Shown here: piece by piece, positions 48,805 to 56,214 of the stretch
How positions within the stretch are numbered: the first letter of the stretch is position 1
How the letters are laid out: the number at the start of each line of letters is the position of its first letter
NCBI RefSeq assembly: GCF_015711605.1
Contig: NZ_JABTEZ010000003.1
Span: 620,001-684,000, forward strand
Length of the DNA: 64,000 bases
Direction: 5' to 3'
Source: Planomonospora sp. ID67723
GTDB taxonomy: Bacteria; Actinomycetota; Actinomycetes; Streptosporangiales; Streptosporangiaceae
Notes under the pieces: generated by a model
Seen by the model: the letters and a program-made list of their open reading frames with translations, nothing else
Database searches by the model: none
Told to the model about the DNA's origin: nothing
Position numbers and translations under genes: made by a program

Positions 48805-49661
48805 TCCTCGGGCAGCGGCCCGGGTGCCTCCAGCGCCTTGTTGACGTAGGAGAGCATCACCGGGTCCAGCGTCTCCAGGTTGTGCCCGACGGCGCCCTCG
48901 ATGAGCCCCTTGAGCGGGCAGTCGTCCTGGAGCAGCCGGTTGCCCACCTGCTCGGGCGGCCCCTCGATGAAGGTGGAGGCGGCCTGCTGCTCGGCCTTCA
49001 GACCGAGGGCGGTGTAGCTCACGCCGGGCTCGACCATCGACGGGGTGTTGAGCGCCTTCATCAGGTCGGAGTCCGAGCGCAGCTCGTCGCAGACCGTCTC
49101 CCGGCCGCAGCTCTCGCTCAGCTCCCCGGTGAGCCTGTGGTGCGGGGCCCCCAGCGTGACCAGCTCGGCGACCTTGCCCGCCCCGTCCTCGAAACGCATG
49201 TAGGCCCGGGGCACGATCCCGCCGAGGCTGTGCCCGACGATCGCCACCTTCCCGGCCCCGGTCGCCTGGAGCACGCCCTCCACGAAGATCCCCAGGGCCT
49301 GCGCCGACTCCCTGACGGACCGGCTCCACCCGTAGTCGAAGGCGAAGACGCAGTATCCCTGCTTGCTCAGGTACGGCGCCGCCACCGGCCACGTCACCGC
49401 CCCGGTGCTCCTGGCCCCGTGCACCAGGATCACCGGGTACGGCGTGCTCTCACGGGGACGGCAGCCGAAGTCGTTGGCCTCGTCCAATCCCTCGGAGGCC
49501 ATCCGCCTGGCCTCGGCGACCCGGTCGGCCCTGGGCGGCTCGTCCGGCCCGGGCGCCGCCTCCCGGCTCACCAGCGTGTCGGCGGCGAAGACGAGGACCG
49601 CGAGCCCGACCACGGCGCACAGGATGATCACGGCGATCTGGCCGAGACGGAGCTGCCCCAC
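48771..49661 (-). CDS. Membrane-anchored or secreted triacylglycerol lipase-like hydrolase
   Basis: A 296-residue alpha/beta hydrolase of the EstA/LipA-like lipase group. Residues about 8-27 form a hydrophobic signal anchor or uncleaved signal peptide, so it acts outside the cytoplasm. The fold motifs are PVILVHGARSTG (oxyanion region), Ser145 in IVGHSLGGIVPRAY, and a late GHNLETLD with the catalytic His region. Four Cys residues could form disulfides. The GTG at 49661 has GGAGGAGAG just upstream. It is convergent with the thioesterase gene and probably unrelated to the NRPS operon, although lipopeptide hydrolysis cannot be excluded. Confidence 0.85.
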   Translation of the reverse strand: MGQLRLGQIAVIILCAVVGLAVLVFAADTLVSREAAPGPDEPPRADRVAEARRMASEGLDEANDFGCRPRESTPYPVILVHGARSTGAVTWPVAAPYLSKQGYCVFAFDYGWSRSVRESAQALGIFVEGVLQATGAGKVAIVGHSLGGIVPRAYMRFEDGAGKVAELVTLGAPHHRLTGELSESCGRETVCDELRSDSDLMKALNTPSMVEPGVSYTALGLKAEQQAASTFIEGPPEQVGNRLLQDDCPLKGLIEGAVGHNLETLDPVMLSYVNKALEAPGPLPEDYRPDCFALII

Positions 49662-49927
49662 GATCTCTCCTCCGAAGGAACCCGGAAGGGCAGCTTGTCC
49701 CGTGTCCGCTGCCGGGTTCTATGGCCCCGCCGCACCGCTTGCCCGGCGAACTTGGCACCGCCGTACAACTTCGGCCGTGCCGCCGGGCCGGGGAGGCCCG
49801 CTTTCGCGGGCGGGCCGCGCTCCCGCCGCGGGACACCGATGCCCGACGGCGACCGGTCGGTGAGTTCTGCCGAAGAACACCTGTTCATTGGGCGAGAAGT
49901 GCCCATGAGGGTGAGGCGGCGGGCCGT

Positions 49928-49940
49928 TACCGTCGCCCCT
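49928..49940 (+). promoter_or_regulatory. Leaderless -10 TACCGT-N7-GTG
   Basis: TACCGT (49928-49933) is followed by seven bases and the GTG at 49941 of the carbamate kinase gene. Confidence 0.5.
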
Positions 49941-50849
49941 GTGGGTGAACGTGTGGTGATCGCGCTGGGCGGCAACGCCATGACGGCCTCGGACGGGAGC
50001 GCGACGCCGGATGACCAGCGCCGCGCCGTCGAGGGGGCGATGCGGCATGCCGCCGCGCTGATCGCCGCGGGCCATCAGGTGGTCCTCACCCACGGCAACG
50101 GTCCGCAGGTGGGAAACCTGATCCTGAAGAACCAGCTCGCCGCGGACGTGGTGCCTCCGGTGCCGCTCGACTGGTGCGGGGCGCAGACCCAGGCGACGAT
50201 CGGCACGCTCGTGCTCAACGCGCTGGAGGGCCGCGCCGCCGTCGTGGTGACCCGCACGCTCGTCGACCCCGCCGACCCGGCCTTCGACAATCCGGTCAAA
50301 CCGATCGGCCGCTACTTCACCGAGGCCGAGGCCCGCCGGTTCGAGGGACTGGGCCAGACCTGGCGGCGGTTCGAGCGGGGCTGGCGCCGGGTGGTCGCCT
50401 CCCCGGAGCCGCTGCAAATCCTCGACGCGCCTGCGGTGGCCGCGCTGATGGCCGCCGGGTTCGTCGTCGTGGCGGCCGGCGGCGGGGGAGTGCCCGTGAT
50501 CCGCGACGCGGAGGGGAAGCTGACCGGGGTCGAGGCCGTCATCGACAAGGACCTGGCCGCGACCCTGCTGGCCAGGACCGTGCGGGCCGCCACGCTGGTG
50601 ATCGCCACCGATGTGCCGCAGGCCGTCGTGGGGTTCGGTACGGCGCACGCCCGCCCGATCGGCCCGATCACCGCCTCCGAGCTCCGCGAGCTGCACGCGG
50701 CGGGCCACTTCGCCGAGGGCAGTATGGGCCCGAAGGTGGAGGCCGCCCTGCGCTTCGTCGAGCACGGCGGCGACCAGGCGGTCATCACCTCACTCGAGAA
50801 CATCGCAGCGGCGGTCACCGGGCAGGCCGGAACCGTGGTGCGGAAGTAA
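49941..50849 (+). CDS. Carbamate kinase
   Basis: A 302-residue amino acid kinase-fold enzyme that makes ATP from carbamoyl phosphate and ADP. Family marks: [10 protein letters not shown] at the start, [12 protein letters not shown], the [10 protein letters not shown] loop, [29 protein letters not shown] and the C-terminal [16 protein letters not shown]. Length is normal (about 310). The start is the GTG at 49941, seven bases after a -10-like TACCGT; a frame reaching back to 48882 is spurious. No arginine deiminase genes are present. The gene is 26 bases before a ring-opening amidohydrolase gene, suggesting carbamoyl phosphate from nitrogen-heterocycle breakdown. Confidence 0.94.
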   Translation: MGERVVIALGGNAMTASDGSATPDDQRRAVEGAMRHAAALIAAGHQVVLTHGNGPQVGNLILKNQLAADVVPPVPLDWCGAQTQATIGTLVLNALEGRAAVVVTRTLVDPADPAFDNPVKPIGRYFTEAEARRFEGLGQTWRRFERGWRRVVASPEPLQILDAPAVAALMAAGFVVVAAGGGGVPVIRDAEGKLTGVEAVIDKDLAATLLARTVRAATLVIATDVPQAVVGFGTAHARPIGPITASELRELHAAGHFAEGSMGPKVEAALRFVEHGGDQAVITSLENIAAAVTGQAGTVVRK

Positions 50850-50875
50850 GACGACCCGACTGGAAGGTGGCTGTG

Positions 50876-51976
50876 ATGCCGGAACCGATCGAAGTGCGCA
50901 AGGTGGCCATCGAGAGCGTGACCGACGCCTCCGGGCTGGAGAAGCTCATCGACGACGGGGTGATCGAGGCGCACCGGGTGCTCGCGGTGATCGGCAAGAC
51001 CGAGGGCAACGGCGGGGTGAACGACTACACCCGCATCCTGGCCGACCGCGCCTTCCGGGAGGTGCTCGCCGCCAAGGGCCACCCGTCGCCGGAGAGCGTC
51101 CCGCTGGTGTGGTCCGGCGGCACCGACGGCGTGCTCAGCCCGCACGCCACGATCTTCGCCACCACCGCCGTCGACCCGGGCGCCGAGCCCGGCGACGAGC
51201 CGCGCGTCAGCGTCGGCATCGCGATGAGCGAGGTCATCCTGCCCGAGGACATCGGCCGCCCGGCCATGGTGGAGAAGGTCGCCGCCGGAGTGCGCGAGGC
51301 CATGAAACTCGCCGGGATCGACGACCCCGCCGACGTCCACTACGTGCAGACCAAGACGCCGCTGCTGACCCTGGCCACCATCAACGACGCCAAGTCGCGC
51401 GGCAAGGACGTGGTGACCGAGGACACCGGCCCCTCAATGGACATCTCCAACTCCACCACCGCGCTCGGCATCGCCGTCGCCCTCGGCGAGATCGAGATGC
51501 CCACGGCCGAGCAGATCCACCGTGACCTGTCGCTGTACTCCTCGGTCGCGTCGTGCTCCAGCGGGGTCGAGCTCGACCGCGCCCAGATCGTGGTCGTCGG
51601 CAACGTCCGCGGCATCGGCGGGCGCTACCGCATCGGCCACTCGGTCATGAAGGACGCGCTGGACGCCGACGGCATCTGGGAGGCGATCCGCTCCAGCGGC
51701 ATCGAGCTGCCCGAGCGCCCGCACCCCTCCGACCTCAAGGGCCGCCTGGTCAACGTCTTCATGAAGTGCGAGGCCGACCCCTCCGGCAGCGTCCGCGGCC
51801 GTCGCAACATCATGCTCGACGACTCCGACGTGCACTGGCACCGCCAGATCAAGGCCACCGTCGGCGGCGTGGCGGCCTCGGTCACCGGCGACCCGGCGGT
51901 CTTCGTGAGTGTCGCCGCCGTCCACCAGGGGCCGAGCGGCGGCGGCCCGGTGGCCGCCATCGCCGACCTCGGCTGA
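50876..51976 (+). CDS. Ring-opening amidohydrolase (cyanuric acid hydrolase/barbiturase family)
   Basis: A 366-residue member of the AtzD/TrzD-barbiturase family, which opens cyclic amides such as cyanuric acid or barbiturate. The threefold-repeated fold has a Ser in each unit: Ser80 in [13 protein letters not shown], Ser228/229 in ASCSSGVEL and Ser354 in [12 protein letters not shown]. Length fits (about 360-370). The ATG at 50876 has GGAAGGTGG just upstream. The true substrate (cyanuric acid, barbiturate or another) cannot be read from sequence. It forms a likely two-gene operon with carbamate kinase. Confidence 0.88.
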   Translation: MPEPIEVRKVAIESVTDASGLEKLIDDGVIEAHRVLAVIGKTEGNGGVNDYTRILADRAFREVLAAKGHPSPESVPLVWSGGTDGVLSPHATIFATTAVDPGAEPGDEPRVSVGIAMSEVILPEDIGRPAMVEKVAAGVREAMKLAGIDDPADVHYVQTKTPLLTLATINDAKSRGKDVVTEDTGPSMDISNSTTALGIAVALGEIEMPTAEQIHRDLSLYSSVASCSSGVELDRAQIVVVGNVRGIGGRYRIGHSVMKDALDADGIWEAIRSSGIELPERPHPSDLKGRLVNVFMKCEADPSGSVRGRRNIMLDDSDVHWHRQIKATVGGVAASVTGDPAVFVSVAAVHQGPSGGGPVAAIADLG

Positions 51977-52062
51977 CCCCGGCCTGCCCGGTACTCCGGC
52001 ACGCGGTACGGCCCGCCCCCACCAGAGCGGTACCGCGTGCCGGCCCGGACGCTTCTCCCCGG

Positions 52063-52076
52063 TAGGCTCGCGGTTC
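52063..52076 (+). promoter_or_regulatory. Leaderless -10 TAGGCT-N8-GTG
   Basis: TAGGCT (52063-52068) precedes the GTG at 52077 by eight bases. Confidence 0.4.
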
Positions 52077-52640
52077 GTGCCGAGCATTCCGCAGCCCCTG
52101 GTCCCCGGAGACGACGGCGGCGCCGACGTCTCCGTGACGTCCGCGCTCGCCGGCTATTCCGCCGGTACGGCCGGCGCCGGAGAGGTGGTCGCCGCGCTGA
52201 GCGGCGCCCGCCTGCTGGTCCCGGTGGTGGCCCTGCTGACCAGCTCCGAGGTCGGGGAGCACGGGCTCAGGCAGGAGAAGGAGAGCGAGATGGCCCTGCC
52301 GAAGCTCGTCGGCAAGGACGGCCGTGAGGCGGTGCTCGCCTTCACCGGGGCCGAGACGCTCAAACGCTGGCGCCCCGACGCCCGGCCCATCCAGTCCACC
52401 GTCCCGCAGGTCTGCCAGGCCGCCGCGCACGAGGGCGCCGCGGCCGTGGTGGTCGACGTGGCCGGGCCGGTGCCGTTCGTGATCGAGGGCGACGTGCTGG
52501 CGGCCTTCGCCGCCGTGGGATCGGGGACCCTCGACCGGCTGGCCGCCGACGTCCCCGGAGTCACCGTGGCGCGGATGGCACAGACCGCTGAGGCCCCCAG
52601 GCGTCGGCGGTTCGGTTGGCTACGACGTGGACGAGGTTGA
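52077..52640 (+). CDS. SseB-domain protein
   Basis: A 187-residue soluble protein with an SseB N-terminal domain. Typical features are IPQPLVPGDDG near the start, then LSGARLLVPVVALL, ALPKLVGKDGREAVLAFTGAETLKRWRPDARP and GAAAVVVDVAGPVPFVI. In actinomycetes such proteins are common and of unknown role; the link to type III secretion of the founding member does not apply here. The start is the GTG at 52077. Its 3' end overlaps, antisense, a truncated antiporter fragment. The C-terminus is Arg-rich. Confidence 0.85.
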   Translation: MPSIPQPLVPGDDGGADVSVTSALAGYSAGTAGAGEVVAALSGARLLVPVVALLTSSEVGEHGLRQEKESEMALPKLVGKDGREAVLAFTGAETLKRWRPDARPIQSTVPQVCQAAAHEGAAAVVVDVAGPVPFVIEGDVLAAFAAVGSGTLDRLAADVPGVTVARMAQTAEAPRRRRFGWLRRGRG

Positions 52641-52932
52641 TCGTCAGGATCGCCGGAGCGATCACCGCGACGAACCCGCCGAAATCGCGCTCGAAGACCA
52701 GGGCGAGGATCACCGCGGTGACCCCGTTCTGCTGGGCCGGACCCAGGTGGACCCGGTCGATCACCGGCAGACCGTGGGTGAGCACCAGCGCCGCGAGCAT
52801 CTGGGCGGCGAACGCGGCCAGCCCGAGCAGCACGCCCATGCCCATGTTCGCCCCGCCCACCAGCAGCATCCCCATCAGGAACGCCGAGAGGGCGAACGCC
52901 GCCCCGGTGCGGCATAGGCACCCGGCATACCT
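52561..52932 (-). pseudogene. C-terminal fragment of a cation:proton antiporter
   Basis: An open minus-strand frame codes about 104 residues from the first ATG (52875), and continues open upstream to 52932. It has three hydrophobic segments and the line AQQNGVTAVILALVFE, followed by VAVIAPAILTINLVHVVAN. This closely resembles the last membrane helices of CPA-type Na+/H+ antiporters. The roughly 300 N-terminal residues of such a protein are missing; the frame ends just before the promoter of the prepilin peptidase gene. I read it as a truncated relic. Confidence 0.5.
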
Positions 52933-52967
52933 TCAACGCCCGGCGGGCGCGGGAAGTCCGGCCGGAC

Positions 52968-52979
52968 TATGGTCGATCG
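52968..52979 (+). promoter_or_regulatory. Leaderless -10 TATGGT-N6-GTG
   Basis: TATGGT (52968-52973) precedes the prepilin peptidase GTG at 52980 by six bases. Confidence 0.45.
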
Positions 52980-53852
52980 GTGATCTCCCCCTGGTGGATC
53001 GTCCCGCTGGCCGTGCTCGGCCTGGCCGTGGGCGGCCTGCAGCGCGCCGCGGTCTTCCGCCACTCGGCCGGGTACGGCGGGCCGCCGCGCACCCACTGCC
53101 CGGCGTGCGCCGCCCTCCTCGTCCCGGGGGACGGCCGGTGCGCGATCCGGGGGAGCGGACGGAGAACGACCGCTCCCCGGGGTGGGGGAGGCGCGGCTCC
53201 CGTGGGCGGGCGGGGCATGACCGTCCTGCCGTTCACGGGCCGCTGCCCGGCCTGCGCCGCCGCGATCGGGCCGCCGCCGCTCTCCGTCGAATCGATCACC
53301 GTGCTCCTCCTGGCGGGCCTGGCGGCGGTGACGGTGTCCGCCGGGGGGGCGGGGGGAGCCGCAGGGCGGAACGGGGGAGCTCTGGGCGCTTGCGCAGGGG
53401 AGCTGCTGGCCTTCGGCTGGCTGGCCGTACTGGCGGTCCCGCTCGCGTTCGTCGACACGGCCGTCCGCAGGCTCCCCGACCGGCTGACCCTGCCGGCCTA
53501 CGCGGGGACCCTCACGATCCTGGCGGTGACCGCCGCCGCCGTGCAACGCCCCGACGACGCGCTGCGGACCGTGCTCGGCGGCCTGGCGATGAGCGCCTTC
53601 TACCTGCTGCTGTTCCTGATCCACCCGGCCGGGATCGGCCTGGGCGACGCCAAGCTCGCCCTGGCCCTGGGCAGCGCCCTGGGCTGGCTCGGCTGGAGCG
53701 AGGTCCTCGCCGGACTGTTCCTCACCCACCTGTTCGGCGGCCTGTACGGCGCCGCCCTGCTCGCGCTGGGCCGGGCGCAGAGGGGGACCGAGATCCCTTT
53801 CGGCCCGTTCATGATCATCGGGACTTTCGCCGTCATCCTGAGCGGCTCCTGA
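52980..53852 (+). CDS. A24 prepilin peptidase
   Basis: A 290-residue aspartic membrane peptidase of family A24 (prepilin leader peptidase type). The two catalytic Asp residues are Asp159 in AFVDTAVRRLPD and Asp223 in the GIGLGDAKLA motif. Two CPAC pairs (HCPACAALL, RCPACAAAI) may bind zinc in the cytoplasmic domain. About seven membrane helices. No pilin or Flp/Tad assembly genes are in the window, so its substrates are encoded elsewhere. The start is the GTG at 52980, placed six bases after TATGGT. Confidence 0.88.
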   Translation: MISPWWIVPLAVLGLAVGGLQRAAVFRHSAGYGGPPRTHCPACAALLVPGDGRCAIRGSGRRTTAPRGGGGAAPVGGRGMTVLPFTGRCPACAAAIGPPPLSVESITVLLLAGLAAVTVSAGGAGGAAGRNGGALGACAGELLAFGWLAVLAVPLAFVDTAVRRLPDRLTLPAYAGTLTILAVTAAAVQRPDDALRTVLGGLAMSAFYLLLFLIHPAGIGLGDAKLALALGSALGWLGWSEVLAGLFLTHLFGGLYGAALLALGRAQRGTEIPFGPFMIIGTFAVILSGS

Positions 53853-53891
53853 CGGGAGCCGCCGGGCCGGCCTCGCCGCTTGACATAACCG

Positions 53892-53931
53892 CCCCGGGAC
53901 GTCCGGCCGGCCGTCCACGCCGTCCCCGGGG
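53892..53931 (+). terminator. Hairpin after prepilin peptidase gene
   Basis: CCCCGGGACG (53892-53901) and CGTCCCCGGGG (53921-53931) form a 10-bp stem with one bulged base about 40 bases after the stop codon. Confidence 0.35.
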
Positions 53932-54041
53932 CCGGGATACAGGCCGAATCGGAGCCTTAAGGAGACGAGAAGCCGACCGTAAGGGCGACCCGGCATCGTG
54001 GGTCTCGTCGGAACCGATCACGAATCCTGTGAGGCAGAGCG

Positions 54042-54542
54042 ATGATGACCGCCGAGTACGAGATCATCCGCACCTTCGACGCCCCCCGTGAGCTGGTCTA
54101 CGAGGCCTGGACCGAACCCAGGCGCTTCTCGTGCTGGTTCGGCCCGCGCATCTTCACCACCCCCGCCGACCGGATCGTCCTCGACGCCAGGCCCGGCGGG
54201 ATCTGGCAGGCCACGATGGTCGGCGAGGAGGGCTTCGAGATGACGCTGAACGGCGTCTACCGCGAGGTGACCGCATCCGAGCGGCTGGTGTTCACCACGG
54301 GCGACCCCGACAACCCCGGTGACGGCCCCGCCTCGACCGTCACGGTCACGCTGACCGAGCAGGGCGGCGCGACGGTCATGCGCTTCCACCAGCACGGCGT
54401 CAACACCGACCAGGGGCACGCCGAACAGGCCAGGGCGGGCTGGAGCGAGTTCTTCGACCGGATGGCCGAGCACCTGGCGGGCAGCCGGCCGGACCCGGCG
54501 CGGGACCGGGCCCGTACCGGAGCCGGTCGGAGCCACTCTTGA
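54042..54542 (+). CDS. SRPBCC/AHSA1-domain protein
   Basis: A 166-residue protein with an AHSA1-type SRPBCC (START-like) ligand-binding domain. The line YEIIRTFDAPRELVYEAWTEP, followed by WFGPRIFT, and the later RPGGIWQATM and GVYREV segments are standard for the family. It is soluble and probably binds a small hydrophobic ligand. The C-terminal about 20 residues are polar. Often such genes sit beside ArsR regulators; none is here. A GAGGCAGAG stretch lies before the ATG. Confidence 0.87.
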   Translation: MMTAEYEIIRTFDAPRELVYEAWTEPRRFSCWFGPRIFTTPADRIVLDARPGGIWQATMVGEEGFEMTLNGVYREVTASERLVFTTGDPDNPGDGPASTVTVTLTEQGGATVMRFHQHGVNTDQGHAEQARAGWSEFFDRMAEHLAGSRPDPARDRARTGAGRSHS

Positions 54543-54791
54543 CCGCAGCGGCGAGGGTCGCGGCCCGGTAACGCAGGCGCGGTCGCCGCAGCGGGTGGCC
54601 TCCGGTGAGATGAGGCGGGGCGATCGGCGCTGGAGGTCGGTCAAAATGCTTCTACCTGCCGATACAGCGGTTATGTCGAGTCGGCGGGTGGGTAGGAGTC
54701 CCCTGGCCCGGAGTTCGGCCAGCACGGCTGTAGCGGGGCGTCACCCACCACGACCGTTCCATAGCAATCATGAGCGTGTGTGGAGGGCCCG

Positions 54792-56051
54792 ATGGCTTCC
54801 ATCCCGATACCTGCCGACGAGGCCGAGCGCGTGGCGGAGCTGGCCACCCTGCAGTCCCTGACCGCCGTGCCCGAACCTGATTTCACCGCCATCGCCCAGC
54901 TGGCTGCGACCGCCTGTCAGACACCGCTCGCGCTGGTCACCCTCATCGAGAGCGAAGGCCAGACCTACAAGGGCCGCGTCGGCATCACCGCGACCCACGG
55001 CGGCCGGGAGGCGACGGCGTGCTCGTACGTCATCTGCAGCCGCGAGGTGCTGGAGATACCCGACGCGCTGGCCGACGAGCGCTTCCTCGAGAACCCGTGG
55101 GTGACCGGTGAGCCGTACGTGCGCTTCTACTGCGGCGCGCCGATCGTCACCAGCCACGACCACGCCCTGGGCGCGGTGTGCGTGATGGACCACATGCCGC
55201 GCCGCCTGACCGAGCACCAGCACCAGGCGCTGACCACGCTGGCCGCCGCCGTCGCCGGCCTGATGGAGGCCCGCTACTACACCCAGCGCGCCGACGAGAT
55301 CGTCACCCGGCTGCAGGAGGCGGAGGAGCTGAAGAGCCAGTTCCTGCGCACCGTCAACCACGAGCTGCGCACCCCGCTGACCTCGATCTCCAGTTACCTG
55401 CAGCTGATCCAGGACGGCGAGCTGGACGAGGTGACCGAGCAGAAGTTCCTGCGGGTGATCGAACGCAACAGCCAGCGCATCCTGGCGCTGATCGACGACC
55501 TGCTGCTGATGGCCAGCCTCAACGCCCGCACCGCCGCCCACCACCCGGGCGAGGTGAACCTGGCCGAGCTGGCCCGGCGCGCGGTGGAGAAGGTCACGCC
55601 CGCGGCCCGCGAAGGTCACCTGGTCGTGGCCGTGCACGCCCCCGCCTCGGTGATGGTGTGGGTCGACGCCGCCCGGCTGGAGCACGCGTTGACCCAGGTG
55701 CTGGACAACGCCATCAAGTTCACCCCGCCCGGCGGGAGCGTCATCGCCGTCGTCGAGGGCGAACCGGTCCCGACGATCGAGGTGCGCGACACCGGGATCG
55801 GCATCGCCCCGGCGGATCTGGAGCACGTGCTGGAGGACTTCTACCGCGGCGGCGAGGCGGAGGAGCGGGCGATCGGCGGCACCGGCGTGGGGCTGTCCAT
55901 CACCAACAAGATCGTCCAGCTGCACAGCGGGCAGGTGCACATCGACAGCCGGCCCGGCCGCGGCACCCGGGTGCGCATCAGCCTGCCCGGCACGGTCGGC
56001 CGCGCGCCGCCGGAGCCCGCCCGGCGGAACGGCAAGACCGTGCGCCGCTAG
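54792..56051 (+). CDS. GAF-domain sensor histidine kinase
   Basis: About 419 residues, no membrane segment, so a cytoplasmic sensor kinase. An N-terminal GAF domain (about 20-165) shows GRVGITATHGGREATACSYVI and YCGAPIVTSHDHALGAVCVMD, typical of the light- or redox-sensing GAF group, though no chromophore Cys can be assigned. A coiled linker leads to HisKA with phospho-accepting His190 in VNHELRTPLTSISSYLQLI. The ATPase domain has DNAIKFTPPGG (N), DTGIGIAP (G1) and GGTGVGLSI (G2). The ATG at 54792 has GGAGGG just upstream; a GTG at 54780 is an alternative. No response regulator is adjacent, so it is an orphan kinase. Confidence 0.92.
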   Translation: MASIPIPADEAERVAELATLQSLTAVPEPDFTAIAQLAATACQTPLALVTLIESEGQTYKGRVGITATHGGREATACSYVICSREVLEIPDALADERFLENPWVTGEPYVRFYCGAPIVTSHDHALGAVCVMDHMPRRLTEHQHQALTTLAAAVAGLMEARYYTQRADEIVTRLQEAEELKSQFLRTVNHELRTPLTSISSYLQLIQDGELDEVTEQKFLRVIERNSQRILALIDDLLLMASLNARTAAHHPGEVNLAELARRAVEKVTPAAREGHLVVAVHAPASVMVWVDAARLEHALTQVLDNAIKFTPPGGSVIAVVEGEPVPTIEVRDTGIGIAPADLEHVLEDFYRGGEAEERAIGGTGVGLSITNKIVQLHSGQVHIDSRPGRGTRVRISLPGTVGRAPPEPARRNGKTVRR

Positions 56052-56131
56052 GGTCTGCATCGAAGTCCGCCATGGCGGGTGAGCCGGACTGACGGCTGCG
56101 GGCGTCCCCGCACCCGCCCGGATCGCACCCG

Positions 56132-56200
56132 GCCGACAAGCTCGCCGTGCGTTGCGAAGCCGCGATCCTCATCGCCGCGATCAACGAATGGCTCCGACCG
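56132..56200 (+). pseudogene. C-terminal remnant of an IS5-type transposase
   Basis: The frame reads DKLAVRCEAAILIAAINEWL, which closely matches the C-terminal end of actinobacterial IS5-family transposases (pattern YDKLAVRYEAxxxIAAINxWL). Only about 22 residues survive and the frame then runs into the regulator gene antisense. No inverted repeats were found. It fills the gap between the convergent kinase and SARP genes. Confidence 0.4.
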
Positions 56201-56214
56201 GCTTTGCCACAGGC

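Noticed and set aside
49441..49910. Extension of carbamate kinase back to 48882 or 49840
   Set aside because: Family length and the [10 protein letters not shown] start match the GTG at 49941; the extension is antisense to the lipase gene.
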